A stretch of 64,000 nucleotides of DNA from Rhodothermales bacterium (GCA_028278205.1 JANQES010000110.1:1-64000); one strand, 5' to 3'. Shown: positions 31,970 to 40,202, counted from the stretch's first letter. Notes: generated by a model not told the origin, from the sequence alone. Numbers and translations: made by a program.

Positions 31970-33277
31970 ATGAGGAATACGGTAGGACTGTGTCTGCTCA
32001 TGCTCGTACTGGCTGTGGCCTGCTCTGAAACGCCGCAGACGCTCGAAGATGGTGTTTGGACAGGCCATCTGGTGTCTCCCACCAGCGAAGTCTTTAAAGT
32101 CTACTATCGCGTTGAGACGAGCAAGGAGGAGGCGGGCGAGGACACCCAGACCATCAGGATGGAATGGACCAGAGGGCCGACGTTGCTCAACGACTTTCGC
32201 CGGCAGCAGGATACCCTCTGGTTCTCCTGGAATATGGATATCGACTTCAAGCTCAATTGCATCCTGTTGCGTGAGCTGGAGGTCCAGTTTCGCGGGGCGT
32301 GCAAAGGCCCCTTCGGCAGTCTCGGCCTGTTGACGATGGCGCCGCCCGGCGTGGAAACCAACCCGGACGACATCGACGCCGACGCGCTCGTCAAGATCTG
32401 GGACATCGCCTCGGTGCCGGAATTGTGGGTGGCCGAAGAGGAGGGACGGTCGGAGCCGGAGCCGCAGGGCATCAGTCTGGACGAAGCCTATGCCCGCGAG
32501 GCGCTCACCGGCTCGCCCCTGGATGTTGGAGGATTCACCCAGAACCTGTACCAGGCCGGCGAGGGCGAGGTCACCATCGTGTTCGAAGCGGGCCTGGGCG
32601 ACGACTTCCGCGTTTGGAGCGAGGTGCTTCACGATTCCACCTTAGAAGCGCGGCTGGTGGCCTACGACCGCGCCGGGCTGGGGTACTCCGATCCCGGCGT
32701 CGGATCACGCACGCCCGAACGGCTGGCCACAGAGCTGCACCGCCTGCTCCGCACCGCCGAGATCGCGCCGCCCTACGTTCTGGTAGGGCATGCCGAGGGC
32801 GGGCTCATCGTCCGTCGTTTCGCCTCATTATATCCCGATGAAGTCGAGGGGCTCGTCCTCGTCCATCCCACCCACGAGGCCCAGGGCCGGCGATGGCAGG
32901 CGCTCTCTGAAACCGGCTGGAACGACTACGTCCGCCAGCAGCAAACGCTCCAATCCATTTTGCCCCCGCGCGCGCGGGCCGAATACGAGGCTTTTTTCGA
33001 GGTGTTGGAAGACGCCGAAGTGCCGGGCCTGGGCGGCCTGCCGGACGTCCCCACGGTGGTCTTGACGGCGATGCGCCCGGTCGAAGAACCCCGATGGATC
33101 GGTGAGACGGCGGAAGGGATGCAGGTCAAATTTGAATTACACAAAGCCCTGGTCGATGAGGCCTCCAACGCGACACACCTCGTTACGAAGACCAGCGGCC
33201 CCTACATCCATCGCGAAGAACCAGGGCGCGTCGTCGAAGCCATCCAGGAGGTGCTCGGGGCGATTGCGGGGCAGTGA
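31970..33277 (+). CDS. Alpha/beta-hydrolase-fold lipoprotein lacking the catalytic Ser and His (pseudoenzyme)
   Basis: A 435-aa lipoprotein (LAVAC, Cys18). Residues about 22-165 form an extra N-terminal domain (DGVWTGHLVSPTSEVFKVYYRV) that I do not recognise. Residues about 185-435 are an alpha/beta-hydrolase fold: VTIVFEAGLGDDFRVWSEVL (oxyanion region), LVAYDRAGLGYSD, PPYVLVGHAEGGLIVRRFASLYPDEVEGLVLVHPTHE. The nucleophile elbow, normally GHSxGG, reads GHAEGG, so the serine is Ala275. The usual SGH motif near the end reads TSGPYIH, so the catalytic histidine is Pro411. Both are missense changes in an otherwise well-kept fold, pointing to a non-catalytic binding role. It is translationally close to the TPR gene (6-nt gap) with AAGGA before the ATG. 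Confidence 0.85.
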   Translation: MRNTVGLCLLMLVLAVACSETPQTLEDGVWTGHLVSPTSEVFKVYYRVETSKEEAGEDTQTIRMEWTRGPTLLNDFRRQQDTLWFSWNMDIDFKLNCILLRELEVQFRGACKGPFGSLGLLTMAPPGVETNPDDIDADALVKIWDIASVPELWVAEEEGRSEPEPQGISLDEAYAREALTGSPLDVGGFTQNLYQAGEGEVTIVFEAGLGDDFRVWSEVLHDSTLEARLVAYDRAGLGYSDPGVGSRTPERLATELHRLLRTAEIAPPYVLVGHAEGGLIVRRFASLYPDEVEGLVLVHPTHEAQGRRWQALSETGWNDYVRQQQTLQSILPPRARAEYEAFFEVLEDAEVPGLGGLPDVPTVVLTAMRPVEEPRWIGETAEGMQVKFELHKALVDEASNATHLVTKTSGPYIHREEPGRVVEAIQEVLGAIAGQ

Positions 33278-33290
33278 GTTTCGAAAGGGG

Positions 33291-33359
33291 GAAAGGGAGA
33301 GAGGGAGAAAGGGTGAGGGAAAAAATCTCCCACTCACCCTTTCTCCCTCTCTCCCTTTC
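33291..33359. terminator. 27-bp perfect hairpin at a convergent gene junction
   Basis: 33291-33317 (GAAAGGGAGAGAGGGAGAAA plus GGGTGAG) and 33333-33359 are exact complements with a 15-nt loop. The arms are built of GGGAGA/GGGAAA words. It sits between the convergent hydrolase and LRR genes, 5 nt from the LRR stop, and would serve as a bidirectional terminator. Confidence 0.85.
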
Positions 33360-33364
33360 GTAAA

Positions 33365-34897
33365 TCACTTCACTACCACTAGCTTCTCCGTCGCGGTAAA
33401 GCCATCGGTTCCGGTGAGGCGGACGAAGTAGAGCCCGCCCGATAGCCCGGCGGTGTCGATTCGTATCGACTGCGTGACGTTGGCTGTCGGGGTGCCCGCG
33501 TAGAGCGTCCGCACCCGTTGACCCACCGCGTTGTACAAAGCCGCCTCGACCGCTTGCTCCGTCGCCACGGCAAAACGAAGCATCGTCTCCCGGCGGAACG
33601 GGTTCGGAAAGGCCGGCTCAACCACGAATCCCTCTGGGACGGCCTGCACCGTCACCTCGGCGCTGTAAGCGAAGATGCCACTGGGATCGATTTGTCTGAG
33701 GCGAAACGTGAAAGGACTCCGGCCCGGATTCTCGACGCGAAACGTGTAGGATTGCTCCTGATCTGCCACCCCGGCCCCGTCCACCGTTCCGATAACCGAA
33801 AACGAGTCCTTCACCTTCTGCTCGACGTCGAACCGGATCTCCGGGCTGCCCCGGTCGGTGGTCCAACGCAGCAGCACGGCGTCTCCATCGAGGGCCGCAT
33901 CGAACGACGTAATCTCGACGAGAAAAGGTGAGGAACAGGTAGTACTCAGGGGTATTCCGCAGATTGGGTCGGCGCCCAACGCGCGGAAGGAAGGCGTATC
34001 GGGGACGCAGAGGCCCGGCGCGTTATTGGTCAAAAAACAGGTATTGATGCCCGCCAGGGAGGTCGCGATGTCCAGCGAGAGCGGGCCGTCGAGGTTGTTG
34101 TCCGAGAACGAGAGCCAGATCAGATTGGGGAAGTTGTTCAGCGTGCCGGGTATCGCGCCGCTGAGGCTGTTGTTTTGCAGGTTGATAGAGACCAGATTTT
34201 TGAGATTACCTAGTTCTGGTGGGATAGCGTCTTCGAGAGCATTTGCTCCCAGGTTAAGATGTTGGAGCGTTTCCAGATTGCCCAGTTCGGGCGGTATGCT
34301 TCCGCTGAAATCGTTATTGCTCAGATCCAGTTCTTCGAGCGCGCTGAGGGTGCCCAGGCCTTTAGGGATGAAGCCGGATAGATCATTATCATCGAGATGC
34401 AAGATGCGAAGGTTGCTCAGTTTCGACAGTTGTTCAGGGATCACGCCGCGCAAGTTGTTGCGGCTCAGCTGGAGCACTTCCAATTCCGGTAAATTGCTCA
34501 GCACCGCCGGGATGTCGCCGCCGAGCTTGTTGAATTGCGATACGGCATCGCGGTTTTCGATGACCAGTTCTTTCAAGTTGGTGAGGAGGGATAGATCAGG
34601 AGGCAACGATCCGCCGACATTATTGCTGATGAGGGCAATCTTCGTCACAGGCCGCGGCCACTCGGTATCGGCGCACGTCACCCCGAACCAGTTGCAGGGT
34701 TGGTTCGTCCGTCCCCAGCCCTGGTTGTTGAACCAGGAGAGGCCTTCGGTTTCAAAGAAGAACTTTTCCAGAACCTCGCACTCGACTTCGGTGACCTGAA
34801 GTATATTTTTACACCCAACAAACTGTGCCCGGGCGAGCACAGGAAACAGGAGGGAGATGGCAAGCAGAAGGGAGAGCGGACCGATCTTGCGAAGCAT
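33365..34897 (-). CDS. Plant-type leucine-rich-repeat secreted protein with T9SS sorting domain
   Basis: A 510-aa exported protein with a signal peptide ending LARAQ. Residues about 40-80 form an LRR N-terminal cap (WFNNQGWGRTNQPCNWFGVTC), as in plant receptor-like proteins. About eight plant-type LRRs follow (IPAVLSNLPELEVLQLSRNNLRG, IPKGLGTLSALEELDLSNNDFSG, IPPELGNLKNLVSINLQNNSLSG). Residues about 310-420 contain a beta-sandwich (VEITSFDAALDGDAVLLRWTT), and the tail is a T9SS type domain (AFPNPFRRETMLRFAV, GQRVRTLYAG, SGGLYFVRL). It is likely a surface protein for binding protein or glycan. It is convergent with the hydrolase gene and divergent from the CRTAC1 paralogue at 35218. Confidence 0.9.
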   Translation of the reverse strand: MLRKIGPLSLLLAISLLFPVLARAQFVGCKNILQVTEVECEVLEKFFFETEGLSWFNNQGWGRTNQPCNWFGVTCADTEWPRPVTKIALISNNVGGSLPPDLSLLTNLKELVIENRDAVSQFNKLGGDIPAVLSNLPELEVLQLSRNNLRGVIPEQLSKLSNLRILHLDDNDLSGFIPKGLGTLSALEELDLSNNDFSGSIPPELGNLETLQHLNLGANALEDAIPPELGNLKNLVSINLQNNSLSGAIPGTLNNFPNLIWLSFSDNNLDGPLSLDIATSLAGINTCFLTNNAPGLCVPDTPSFRALGADPICGIPLSTTCSSPFLVEITSFDAALDGDAVLLRWTTDRGSPEIRFDVEQKVKDSFSVIGTVDGAGVADQEQSYTFRVENPGRSPFTFRLRQIDPSGIFAYSAEVTVQAVPEGFVVEPAFPNPFRRETMLRFAVATEQAVEAALYNAVGQRVRTLYAGTPTANVTQSIRIDTAGLSGGLYFVRLTGTDGFTATEKLVVVK

Positions 34898-35217
34898 GAC
34901 CCGTCTCGGGCTAGGACGTGTGTTAAGAACAAACCCATAACGACCAAAACGACCCGCCGGATCCTGTCTCGGAGGGCAATTATGGGAACTCTACAGGTCT
35001 GTTATGTTTGGTGATTGATGATAAGTTGTTGGCTAAAGCGTTTTGTGATAGTGCTCGTTCCCACGGTCTCCGTGGGAATGCAGAACTGGACGCTCCTGCG
35101 TCCAAAGGGGAGACGCAGGAGCGTCTCGGATGGGCATTCCCACGCAGGAGCGTGGGAACGAGCAGCTCTTAAAAAACGCCCTGAATTCCGCCGAAGCCCC
35201 CCACCACGAAGCGCAAC
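34898..35217. other. Divergent intergenic region
   Basis: A 320-nt gap between the divergent LRR and CRTAC1-B genes; promoters for both should lie here. TATGTTTG at 35003-35010 resembles the Bacteroidota -7 element (TAnnTTTG), but no TTTG was found at the -33 distance. Most of the rest is the 111-nt repeat at 35053-35163. Confidence 0.4.
35053..35163. repeat. GTTCCCACG-type interspersed palindromic repeat, copy 1
   Basis: Outer arms GCTCGTTCCCACG.../...CGTGGGAACGAGC enclose inner inverted segments GGACGCTCCTGCGTC / GACGCAGGAGCGTC. The same layered structure occurs at 55747-55857 and 57436-57569. Spurious frames through it read HSHAGAWERA, a peptide I recall from over-predicted ORFs in many bacteria. 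Confidence 0.85.
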
Positions 35218-36975
35218 ATGCACACTTTTTTTCACCAGATCGCCATTCCCTTGCTGATCACGGCGCTGGTCTCTTCCGGGCTTGCTTGCTCTACCGAGGC
35301 ATTAGATCCGTCCGAAACGTCATCGATAAATCGGTCGGGAAACCGGATTGTTTTTACAGATGTGACGGCGGAAGCCGGGTTGGCGGCGTTTCGGCACGTC
35401 AACGGCGCTGCCGGCAACAAGTGGTATCCGGAGATGATGGGCTCCGGCGGCGGCTTTATCGATTACGACGGCGACGGCTGGCTCGACATCCTCCTGATGG
35501 GCGGCGGCTTCTGGGACGACCGCCGCGACCCCGGCTACAGCGCCCTCTGGCTCTACCGCAACAACGGCGACCCCGGATCAGGTCCGGGGCAGGCTCCCAC
35601 CTTCACCCTCACCACCGACGAGGCCGGTCTCGGCAAAGTTGAAGCCTACACAATCGGCCTCTCGGTAGCCGACTATGACAACGACGGCGACCAGGATTTC
35701 CTCCTGACGAACCTCAACGAAAACATGCTCTTTCGCAACGAAGGCGGCGTTTTCACCGAGGTAGGCGCGGAGGCCGGGCTCTCAGACCACGACGAATGGA
35801 GCAGTTCGGCATTGTTTTTCGATGCTGATCGCGATGGATGGCTCGATCTCTACGTCGGCAATTACGTGCCGTGGTCGCCAGAGACCGACAAGTTTTGCCC
35901 GCCGGGCGGCACCGTCAAGCTCTACTGCATTCCGGCCAACTACGACGGCATCCCCAGCCGTTTCTATCACAATGAAGGCCCCGGATCGGGTCCGGGGCAG
36001 GCTCCCAGGTTCACCGATAAAACCGGGGAAGCCGGTTTCCTGCCCGCGCTCGGCAAATCGCTCGGCGTCGTCGAACTCGATTTCGATAACGATGGATGGT
36101 CGGACGTAGCCGTGGCCAACGACGGCGAGGGCGATTTGCTCTACCACAACAACGGCGACGGGACGTTCACCGAAAAGGGGATGATCAGCGGCTTTGCCTT
36201 CAGCGAACACGGCGAAGCGCGCGCCGGGATGGGCATCGACGCCGGGGTCGTTGACAGCAGCGGGCTGACGTCCATCTTCGTCGGTAATTTTTCTGAAGAG
36301 ATGGCGGGCGTCTACCGGCACGGGGGCAGCGGCCTGTTCACGGATCGGGCTGCCGCTTCGAGAATCGGCCATGCCAGCATGCTCACGCTCACCTTCGGCC
36401 TCGTCCTCTTCGACGTCGATCTCGACACCGACCTCGATATGTTTGCCGCCAACGGCCACGTCTACCCGGATCGCCTCGTCGATCAGGACAAGATCACCTT
36501 TCGCCAGCGCGCCCAACTCTATCTGAACCGGGGCGACGGTCACTTCGACGAATTCATCCCCGAAGACGGCCCGCTAACCCGGACGATGGTTGCCCGCGCC
36601 GCTGCCTACGCCGACTACGACCGCGACGGCGACCTCGATATCTTGATTACCGAAAACGACGGCCCGGCGCACCTGTGGCGCAATGACATCGAAGGCGCGC
36701 GCTATCTCCGGGTAGTCCTGGCAAGCCGCGAGGGCAACCGCGAAGCCCTGGGCGCCCGCGTGGTGGCGAGCGTCGGCGGATTACAGATGGAACGCCGCAT
36801 CCGGACCGGGTCGAGTTATCTGGCGCAATCGGAAAAAGTAGCCACCTTCGGCCTGGGCAAGGCCGCGCGTGTCGATTCTCTGGTGATCTACTGGCCGAGC
36901 GGTCACGTAGATCGCTTCGTGGACGTCGAAAGCAATCAGGAATTACGCATTGAAGAAGGGACGGGCGCGTTGTGA
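35218..36975 (+). CDS. CRTAC1-type FG-GAP/ASPIC-UnbV lipoprotein (paralogue B)
   Basis: A 585-aa lipoprotein with MHTFFHQIAIPLLITALVSS then GLAC, Cys24. The architecture equals paralogue A at 28753: the opening FTDVTAEAGLAAFRHVNG, calcium-loop FG-GAP repeats (DYDGDGWLDIL, DYDNDGDQDFL, DADRDGWLDLY, DFDNDGWSDVA, DVDLDTDLDMF, DYDRDGDLDIL), and the ASPIC/UnbV end (ALGARVVASVGGLQMERRIR, TGSSYLAQSEKVATFGLG, VIYWPSGHVDRF). Two loops carry in-frame copies of the 29-nt palindromic element (35571-35599 and 35979-36007), at sites where paralogue A has none. The pair probably arose by duplication around the TPR/hydrolase/LRR genes. Function unknown; likely surface-attached. Confidence 0.9.
   Translation: MHTFFHQIAIPLLITALVSSGLACSTEALDPSETSSINRSGNRIVFTDVTAEAGLAAFRHVNGAAGNKWYPEMMGSGGGFIDYDGDGWLDILLMGGGFWDDRRDPGYSALWLYRNNGDPGSGPGQAPTFTLTTDEAGLGKVEAYTIGLSVADYDNDGDQDFLLTNLNENMLFRNEGGVFTEVGAEAGLSDHDEWSSSALFFDADRDGWLDLYVGNYVPWSPETDKFCPPGGTVKLYCIPANYDGIPSRFYHNEGPGSGPGQAPRFTDKTGEAGFLPALGKSLGVVELDFDNDGWSDVAVANDGEGDLLYHNNGDGTFTEKGMISGFAFSEHGEARAGMGIDAGVVDSSGLTSIFVGNFSEEMAGVYRHGGSGLFTDRAAASRIGHASMLTLTFGLVLFDVDLDTDLDMFAANGHVYPDRLVDQDKITFRQRAQLYLNRGDGHFDEFIPEDGPLTRTMVARAAAYADYDRDGDLDILITENDGPAHLWRNDIEGARYLRVVLASREGNREALGARVVASVGGLQMERRIRTGSSYLAQSEKVATFGLGKAARVDSLVIYWPSGHVDRFVDVESNQELRIEEGTGAL
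35571..35599. repeat. 29-nt palindromic element in coding sequence (copy 2)
   Basis: CCCCGGATC-AG-GTCCGGGG plus CAGGCTCCCA, read as PGSGPGQAP. Paralogue A reads NNGDGTFSLATDEAGLG here; this gene reads NNGD-PGSGPGQAP-TFTLTTDEAGLG. Confidence 0.85.
35979..36007. repeat. 29-nt palindromic element in coding sequence (copy 3)
   Basis: CCCCGGATC-GG-GTCCGGGG plus CAGGCTCCCA, read as PGSGPGQAP. Paralogue A has SNGDGTFTDRTREAGF at the matching place; this gene reads NEG-PGSGPGQAP-RFTDKTGEAGF. Confidence 0.85.
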
Positions 36976-37035
36976 GCCTGGGAGTCGGGGATTTGTGAGG
37001 TTATCTTGTGAGATACATGAGTCATCCCGTTTTTT

Positions 37036-37112
37036 AAGCCCCGTAGGGGCGTCCTGTTTGTAGCAAAAAAATCTCAAAAAACAACAAGCTCCGTAGGAGC
37101 GGCCTGTTCAAA
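37036..37112. repeat. CCCCGTAGGGGCG-type repeats, two in tandem
   Basis: AAGCCCCGTAGGGGCGTCCTG (37036 onward) followed by TTTGTAG, and a diverged copy AAGCTCCGTAGGAGCGGCCTG with TTCAAAAG (to 37112). Each has a short palindromic core. The same family, in the other orientation, flanks the next gene's 5' side at 39847-39921. Confidence 0.8.
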
Positions 37113-37127
37113 AGAATCCGCTCTTAC

Positions 37128-37520
37128 TCATGTCGCGGATCTGGTTTCCGACAAATCCGCGACTATCCGCTCAATGCCTTTGGGAATCTTCGATTCAGAA
37201 ATCCTCGATTCCGCGCGGTAATACCAGAGCGCCTCCCCGGCGTGATCGACGATCAGCAGCATCCCGAACGCCATCCCAAAACGCATGTCGCCGACGCGCG
37301 CCCGGCGGGGGCTGAAGAGGATCAGGCCGGGCTCTTGTTCGGCGATTTTATTGATTGTCACGTTGATCGGCGGAAAGGTCTCGCGATCCGCTGGCACGTT
37401 CGGAGGCCGAAACGACAGCGCCTCCTCGAATTCAGTCGTCTCCCCGTTCTCATCAGTAATCGAAACGCGCGCGTCGTGGTCTCGTCCTGGCCGAAAGCCG
37501 AACGTTTTCCCGGTTCGCCA
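37128..37520 (-). pseudogene. Remnant of an aryl-sulfate sulfotransferase (N-terminal part only)
   Basis: Read on the minus strand from about 37520, the frame encodes TFGFRPGRDHDARVSITDE, then FEEALSFRPPNVPADRETFP, EQEPGLILFSPRR and FGMLLIVDHAGEALWYYRA, before unrelated sequence and a stop. This matches the N-terminal Ig-like domain and first propeller strand of arylsulfotransferases (LRPGxxYxVxVxDxxG, LPADFPPI, EPGLTLF, GEVVWYYR). The signal peptide and the large catalytic propeller are absent, and the fragment abuts the stop of the next gene (37528). It is a decayed relic; a short 89-aa frame (37128-37397) is unlikely to be a working gene. Confidence 0.65.
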
Positions 37521-37527
37521 ACCGTCT

Positions 37528-39789
37528 TTACCGAATAAACGTGTAGGTGTACTTGAGCAAGATCGTTCGATTATTCGTCACCGGAAGCGTCACGAGGCCG
37601 CCGTAGCGGTCGGTGTTCCAGCCTTCGTTGTAGACGATCCACAGGTCGTTGCCTTCCTTGAAGTTGTACCGAAAGCGCATGTTGGCTGAGAGCGCGTCGG
37701 CAGCGGTGTTGTATTGGAGGAAGGTCTGCACCGACGCCCGCGTGTTAAAACTGACCTGCGCCCGGACGCGCGCCAGATGCACGTAAAAATCCTCATCCCG
37801 ATCCGGAAAACGAACACGGTTGAACTGATACGCCGCCCCTAATTCGAGCGCCCGCGACACATTCCACGTAGGCTCAAGCGCTGCTTCGACGTTCCAGCCG
37901 TCGAAGAAAGAACCCACAGTCAGGCCGGCATCGGTGCGGAACAGCGTGCCGTCGCGCATCCGATATTCTCCAGCCAACTCGAAGAATTCGTAGCGTCCCG
38001 CCGGAACGCTGGTGTCTTCGGGGAAGGAAAGCGGCTCCAGCAGGTCTTCGATCCGCGCTCGCAATTCAAACTCGTACTCATCGCCCGATTTCATCTCGAT
38101 ATCCCAGCTATGCCAGAAGTTGGCCGTTTCTATCGATCCGTCGGTGTTTCGAAAATAGATAAACGACAGGAGGCCGGGCCGGATGAGCCGGATGGGCGAG
38201 TCGGCGCCGGCAAACCAGCCGTAGGCCAGCCGGAGGAAGGGCTCGGTAAAATCACGACGCGAGACGAAGCCGATGCCGGGGTTGAAATCGGGGCCGGACC
38301 ACGTGGTGGCTACCGCATAGCCAAACCCAACCTGGCCCCGCTTTTCGAACCACACGCGCGCCAGTCCCGACGCCGTCGGGCTTGAATCGAGATCCTCGTC
38401 GATGGAGTGCGCCCATTTCACCTGGAGGTATTCCTGATCGCCGACCCGGATGTTGCTGTCGAAACCGTAGGCAAAATTATAGGAGCCGTCTACGTCGATG
38501 CGACTGGTGAGCATGCCGCCGATGTACGAGTTCGGGTTGAAGACCTGCCGCCGCAGCCGGAACACGCCGAAGTTTTCAGAAGCCAACGGCTGGTGTTTGG
38601 CCGTCTGCATGTTGATCAGCCCCACATCCCAGACGCCCACCCGCCCGACCAGGCGCGCGCCCCCGATGATCGGCACGCTTTCCCCTTTATACAACCCGAT
38701 CTGCCGGCTGTTGAAAAGCCGGTCGAACGGCCCCTGCGTGCGAAACTCGAAGATGCTGGCGCGCTCCTGAAAAAATCTGCGTTTTTCGGGGAAAAACAGC
38801 GATAATCGCGTCAGGTTAACCTGCTGATCGTCAGCTTCGACCTGGGCAAAATCGGTGTTGGCCGTAAGATCCATCGTCAGGTTGCTGGTGACGTTTAACT
38901 TCACGTCGCCGCCGATTTCGCCGACGTAATCATCCTCCATCTCGTAGGCAGTTTCAGCCTCATTGAGCCGGGCCTGCTGGCCGAAACCACCGAGGCTATA
39001 CGGGGTGATGTAGACGGGGCGCTGGCTGTAGACGTCCTCAAGCACCACTTTCCGGGCCTGCGAGGGTTTGGCAAAGCCCATATTCCAGTTCGGCGGGATG
39101 GTCGGAAAGACGTGCCGTTCGTTCTTGCGAGCGATGAACCGGTAGACGGTCATCCCCATGACGACCTCGCCGGTTTTGTCTTGAAAGCCGAGGCTGGAAT
39201 ACGGAATCCGCATCTCGGCAAACCAGCCCTCGTCGGTCTTTTGCGTCGCTGCGTCCCAGAACGTGTTCCAACTCAGATTGATGACCCGGTCAAACGGATC
39301 GCCGCCGCCGCCTTCGAGATCATTCGAGACGGCCATGTCGAGCCGGACGCCGTTGGGCGTCGTCGAAAACCAGAGTGCCGATTCGTTGTCGTTAAACGTG
39401 TCGATGATCAGCCCCATCGTATCGTCGCCGCTGTAGCCGTCGCGATAGCGCGAATTGGCGCGGATGGCCTGTGGTTCCGAATCAAAAAAGCGCCCGGACA
39501 CATAGAGATATTCGTCGTCATACGCCACGCGGATTTCGGTGCGTTCGGTCATTTCGCCGTCAAAAACCGGCTCGTACATCGTCAGCGGCATCGGCGCAAT
39601 GGCTTCCCAGGCCTCCTCTTCAACCCACCCGTCGAGGTCGATAGCGCTATTGAGACGCGTAAGGCTCATCGGGTTTTGTTGCCCGTCGAGGACGCTCATC
39701 TGGGCGATTGCGAAGGGGGGCGCCCATCCGCCTAAACACATCGCAATGGCGATGCAAAAAAGGAGCTTTATTTGGGTCGTCGATGGCAT
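37528..39789 (-). CDS. CBM9-like/DUF5916 outer-membrane beta-barrel protein
   Basis: A 753-aa exported protein with a signal peptide ending PFAIAQ. Residues about 45-225 are a CBM9-type domain (SAIDLDGWVEEEAWEAI, EIRVAYDDEYLYVSGRFFDSEP, DDTMGLIIDTFNDNESALWFSTTPNGV, GWFAEMRIPYSSLGF). Residues about 240-753 are a DUF5916 region predicted as a beta-barrel (GGDVKLNVTSNLTMDLTANTDFAQVEAD, LTRLSLFFPEKRRFFQERASIFEF) ending TYTFIR. The family is widespread in Bacteroidota and of unknown function. The position near sulfatase and sulfotransferase genes hints at glycan handling, but weakly. Confidence 0.88.
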   Translation of the reverse strand: MPSTTQIKLLFCIAIAMCLGGWAPPFAIAQMSVLDGQQNPMSLTRLNSAIDLDGWVEEEAWEAIAPMPLTMYEPVFDGEMTERTEIRVAYDDEYLYVSGRFFDSEPQAIRANSRYRDGYSGDDTMGLIIDTFNDNESALWFSTTPNGVRLDMAVSNDLEGGGGDPFDRVINLSWNTFWDAATQKTDEGWFAEMRIPYSSLGFQDKTGEVVMGMTVYRFIARKNERHVFPTIPPNWNMGFAKPSQARKVVLEDVYSQRPVYITPYSLGGFGQQARLNEAETAYEMEDDYVGEIGGDVKLNVTSNLTMDLTANTDFAQVEADDQQVNLTRLSLFFPEKRRFFQERASIFEFRTQGPFDRLFNSRQIGLYKGESVPIIGGARLVGRVGVWDVGLINMQTAKHQPLASENFGVFRLRRQVFNPNSYIGGMLTSRIDVDGSYNFAYGFDSNIRVGDQEYLQVKWAHSIDEDLDSSPTASGLARVWFEKRGQVGFGYAVATTWSGPDFNPGIGFVSRRDFTEPFLRLAYGWFAGADSPIRLIRPGLLSFIYFRNTDGSIETANFWHSWDIEMKSGDEYEFELRARIEDLLEPLSFPEDTSVPAGRYEFFELAGEYRMRDGTLFRTDAGLTVGSFFDGWNVEAALEPTWNVSRALELGAAYQFNRVRFPDRDEDFYVHLARVRAQVSFNTRASVQTFLQYNTAADALSANMRFRYNFKEGNDLWIVYNEGWNTDRYGGLVTLPVTNNRTILLKYTYTFIR

Positions 39790-40034
39790 AAGCGCATCAG
39801 CAACGTTTCGAAAAACACATTCAAAAGAATCTGCCGTATCCGCGTTGAACAGGTCGTCCCTACGGGGCTTATTATTAGGAAAGGGCTGGTTTCTACAAAC
39901 AGGACGCCCCTACGGGGCTATATAATACGAGATGATTCATGTCCATACCACTGCCCGGTGATTACTTCGTCAGTCGCCGTCGGCTCGTGTCTTCGCCGGG
40001 CGGGGCCGGAAAACAGCAACACCCGATTAAATAA
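39790..40034. other. Gene-free gap with CCCCTACGGGG repeats
   Basis: Two copies of the CCCTACGGGGCTTAT-type repeat occupy 39847-39870 and 39891-39921, the second with CTACAAACAGGACGCCCC. No other gene or signal is recognised between the DUF5916 gene and the small lipoprotein gene. Confidence 0.6.
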
Positions 40035-40202
40035 TTACCTCCCGTCTTCGTGGATCGCCAGCCTGATCTCGATCAGATCGACGACGCGCACCCACGGGCC
40101 CACCAACGTCTCCTCCGGCGCGCGTTCTTCATCATCCGGCGAGGTGGAGGAGCAGCCCGTGAGCAGGCAGGCCATCAGGAGCAAGAGTATCCAGCTACGC
40201 AT
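40035..40202 (-). CDS. Small (55-aa) lipoprotein, possibly truncated
   Basis: ATG at 40202 to TAA at 40035 encodes 55 residues: signal MRSWILLLLMACLLTGC with lipobox LTGC and Cys17, then SSTSPDDEERAPEE and a short domain VGPWVRVVDLIEIRLAIHED. The start is 14 nt downstream of the sulfatase stop, so it is the likely last gene of that operon. The end resembles the first strand of small lipocalin-like proteins, which would suggest a 3' truncation. It is too short for a confident family call. Confidence 0.55.
   Translation of the reverse strand: MRSWILLLLMACLLTGCSSTSPDDEERAPEETLVGPWVRVVDLIEIRLAIHEDGR

Noticed and set aside
35130..35257. Small frame reading HSHAGAWERA as a gene
   Set aside because: It lies within the interspersed palindromic repeat; such peptides are known over-predictions.
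37128..37397. 89-aa frame as an intact small gene
   Set aside because: The homology continues upstream past its ATG and stops abruptly downstream, fitting a sulfotransferase relic.
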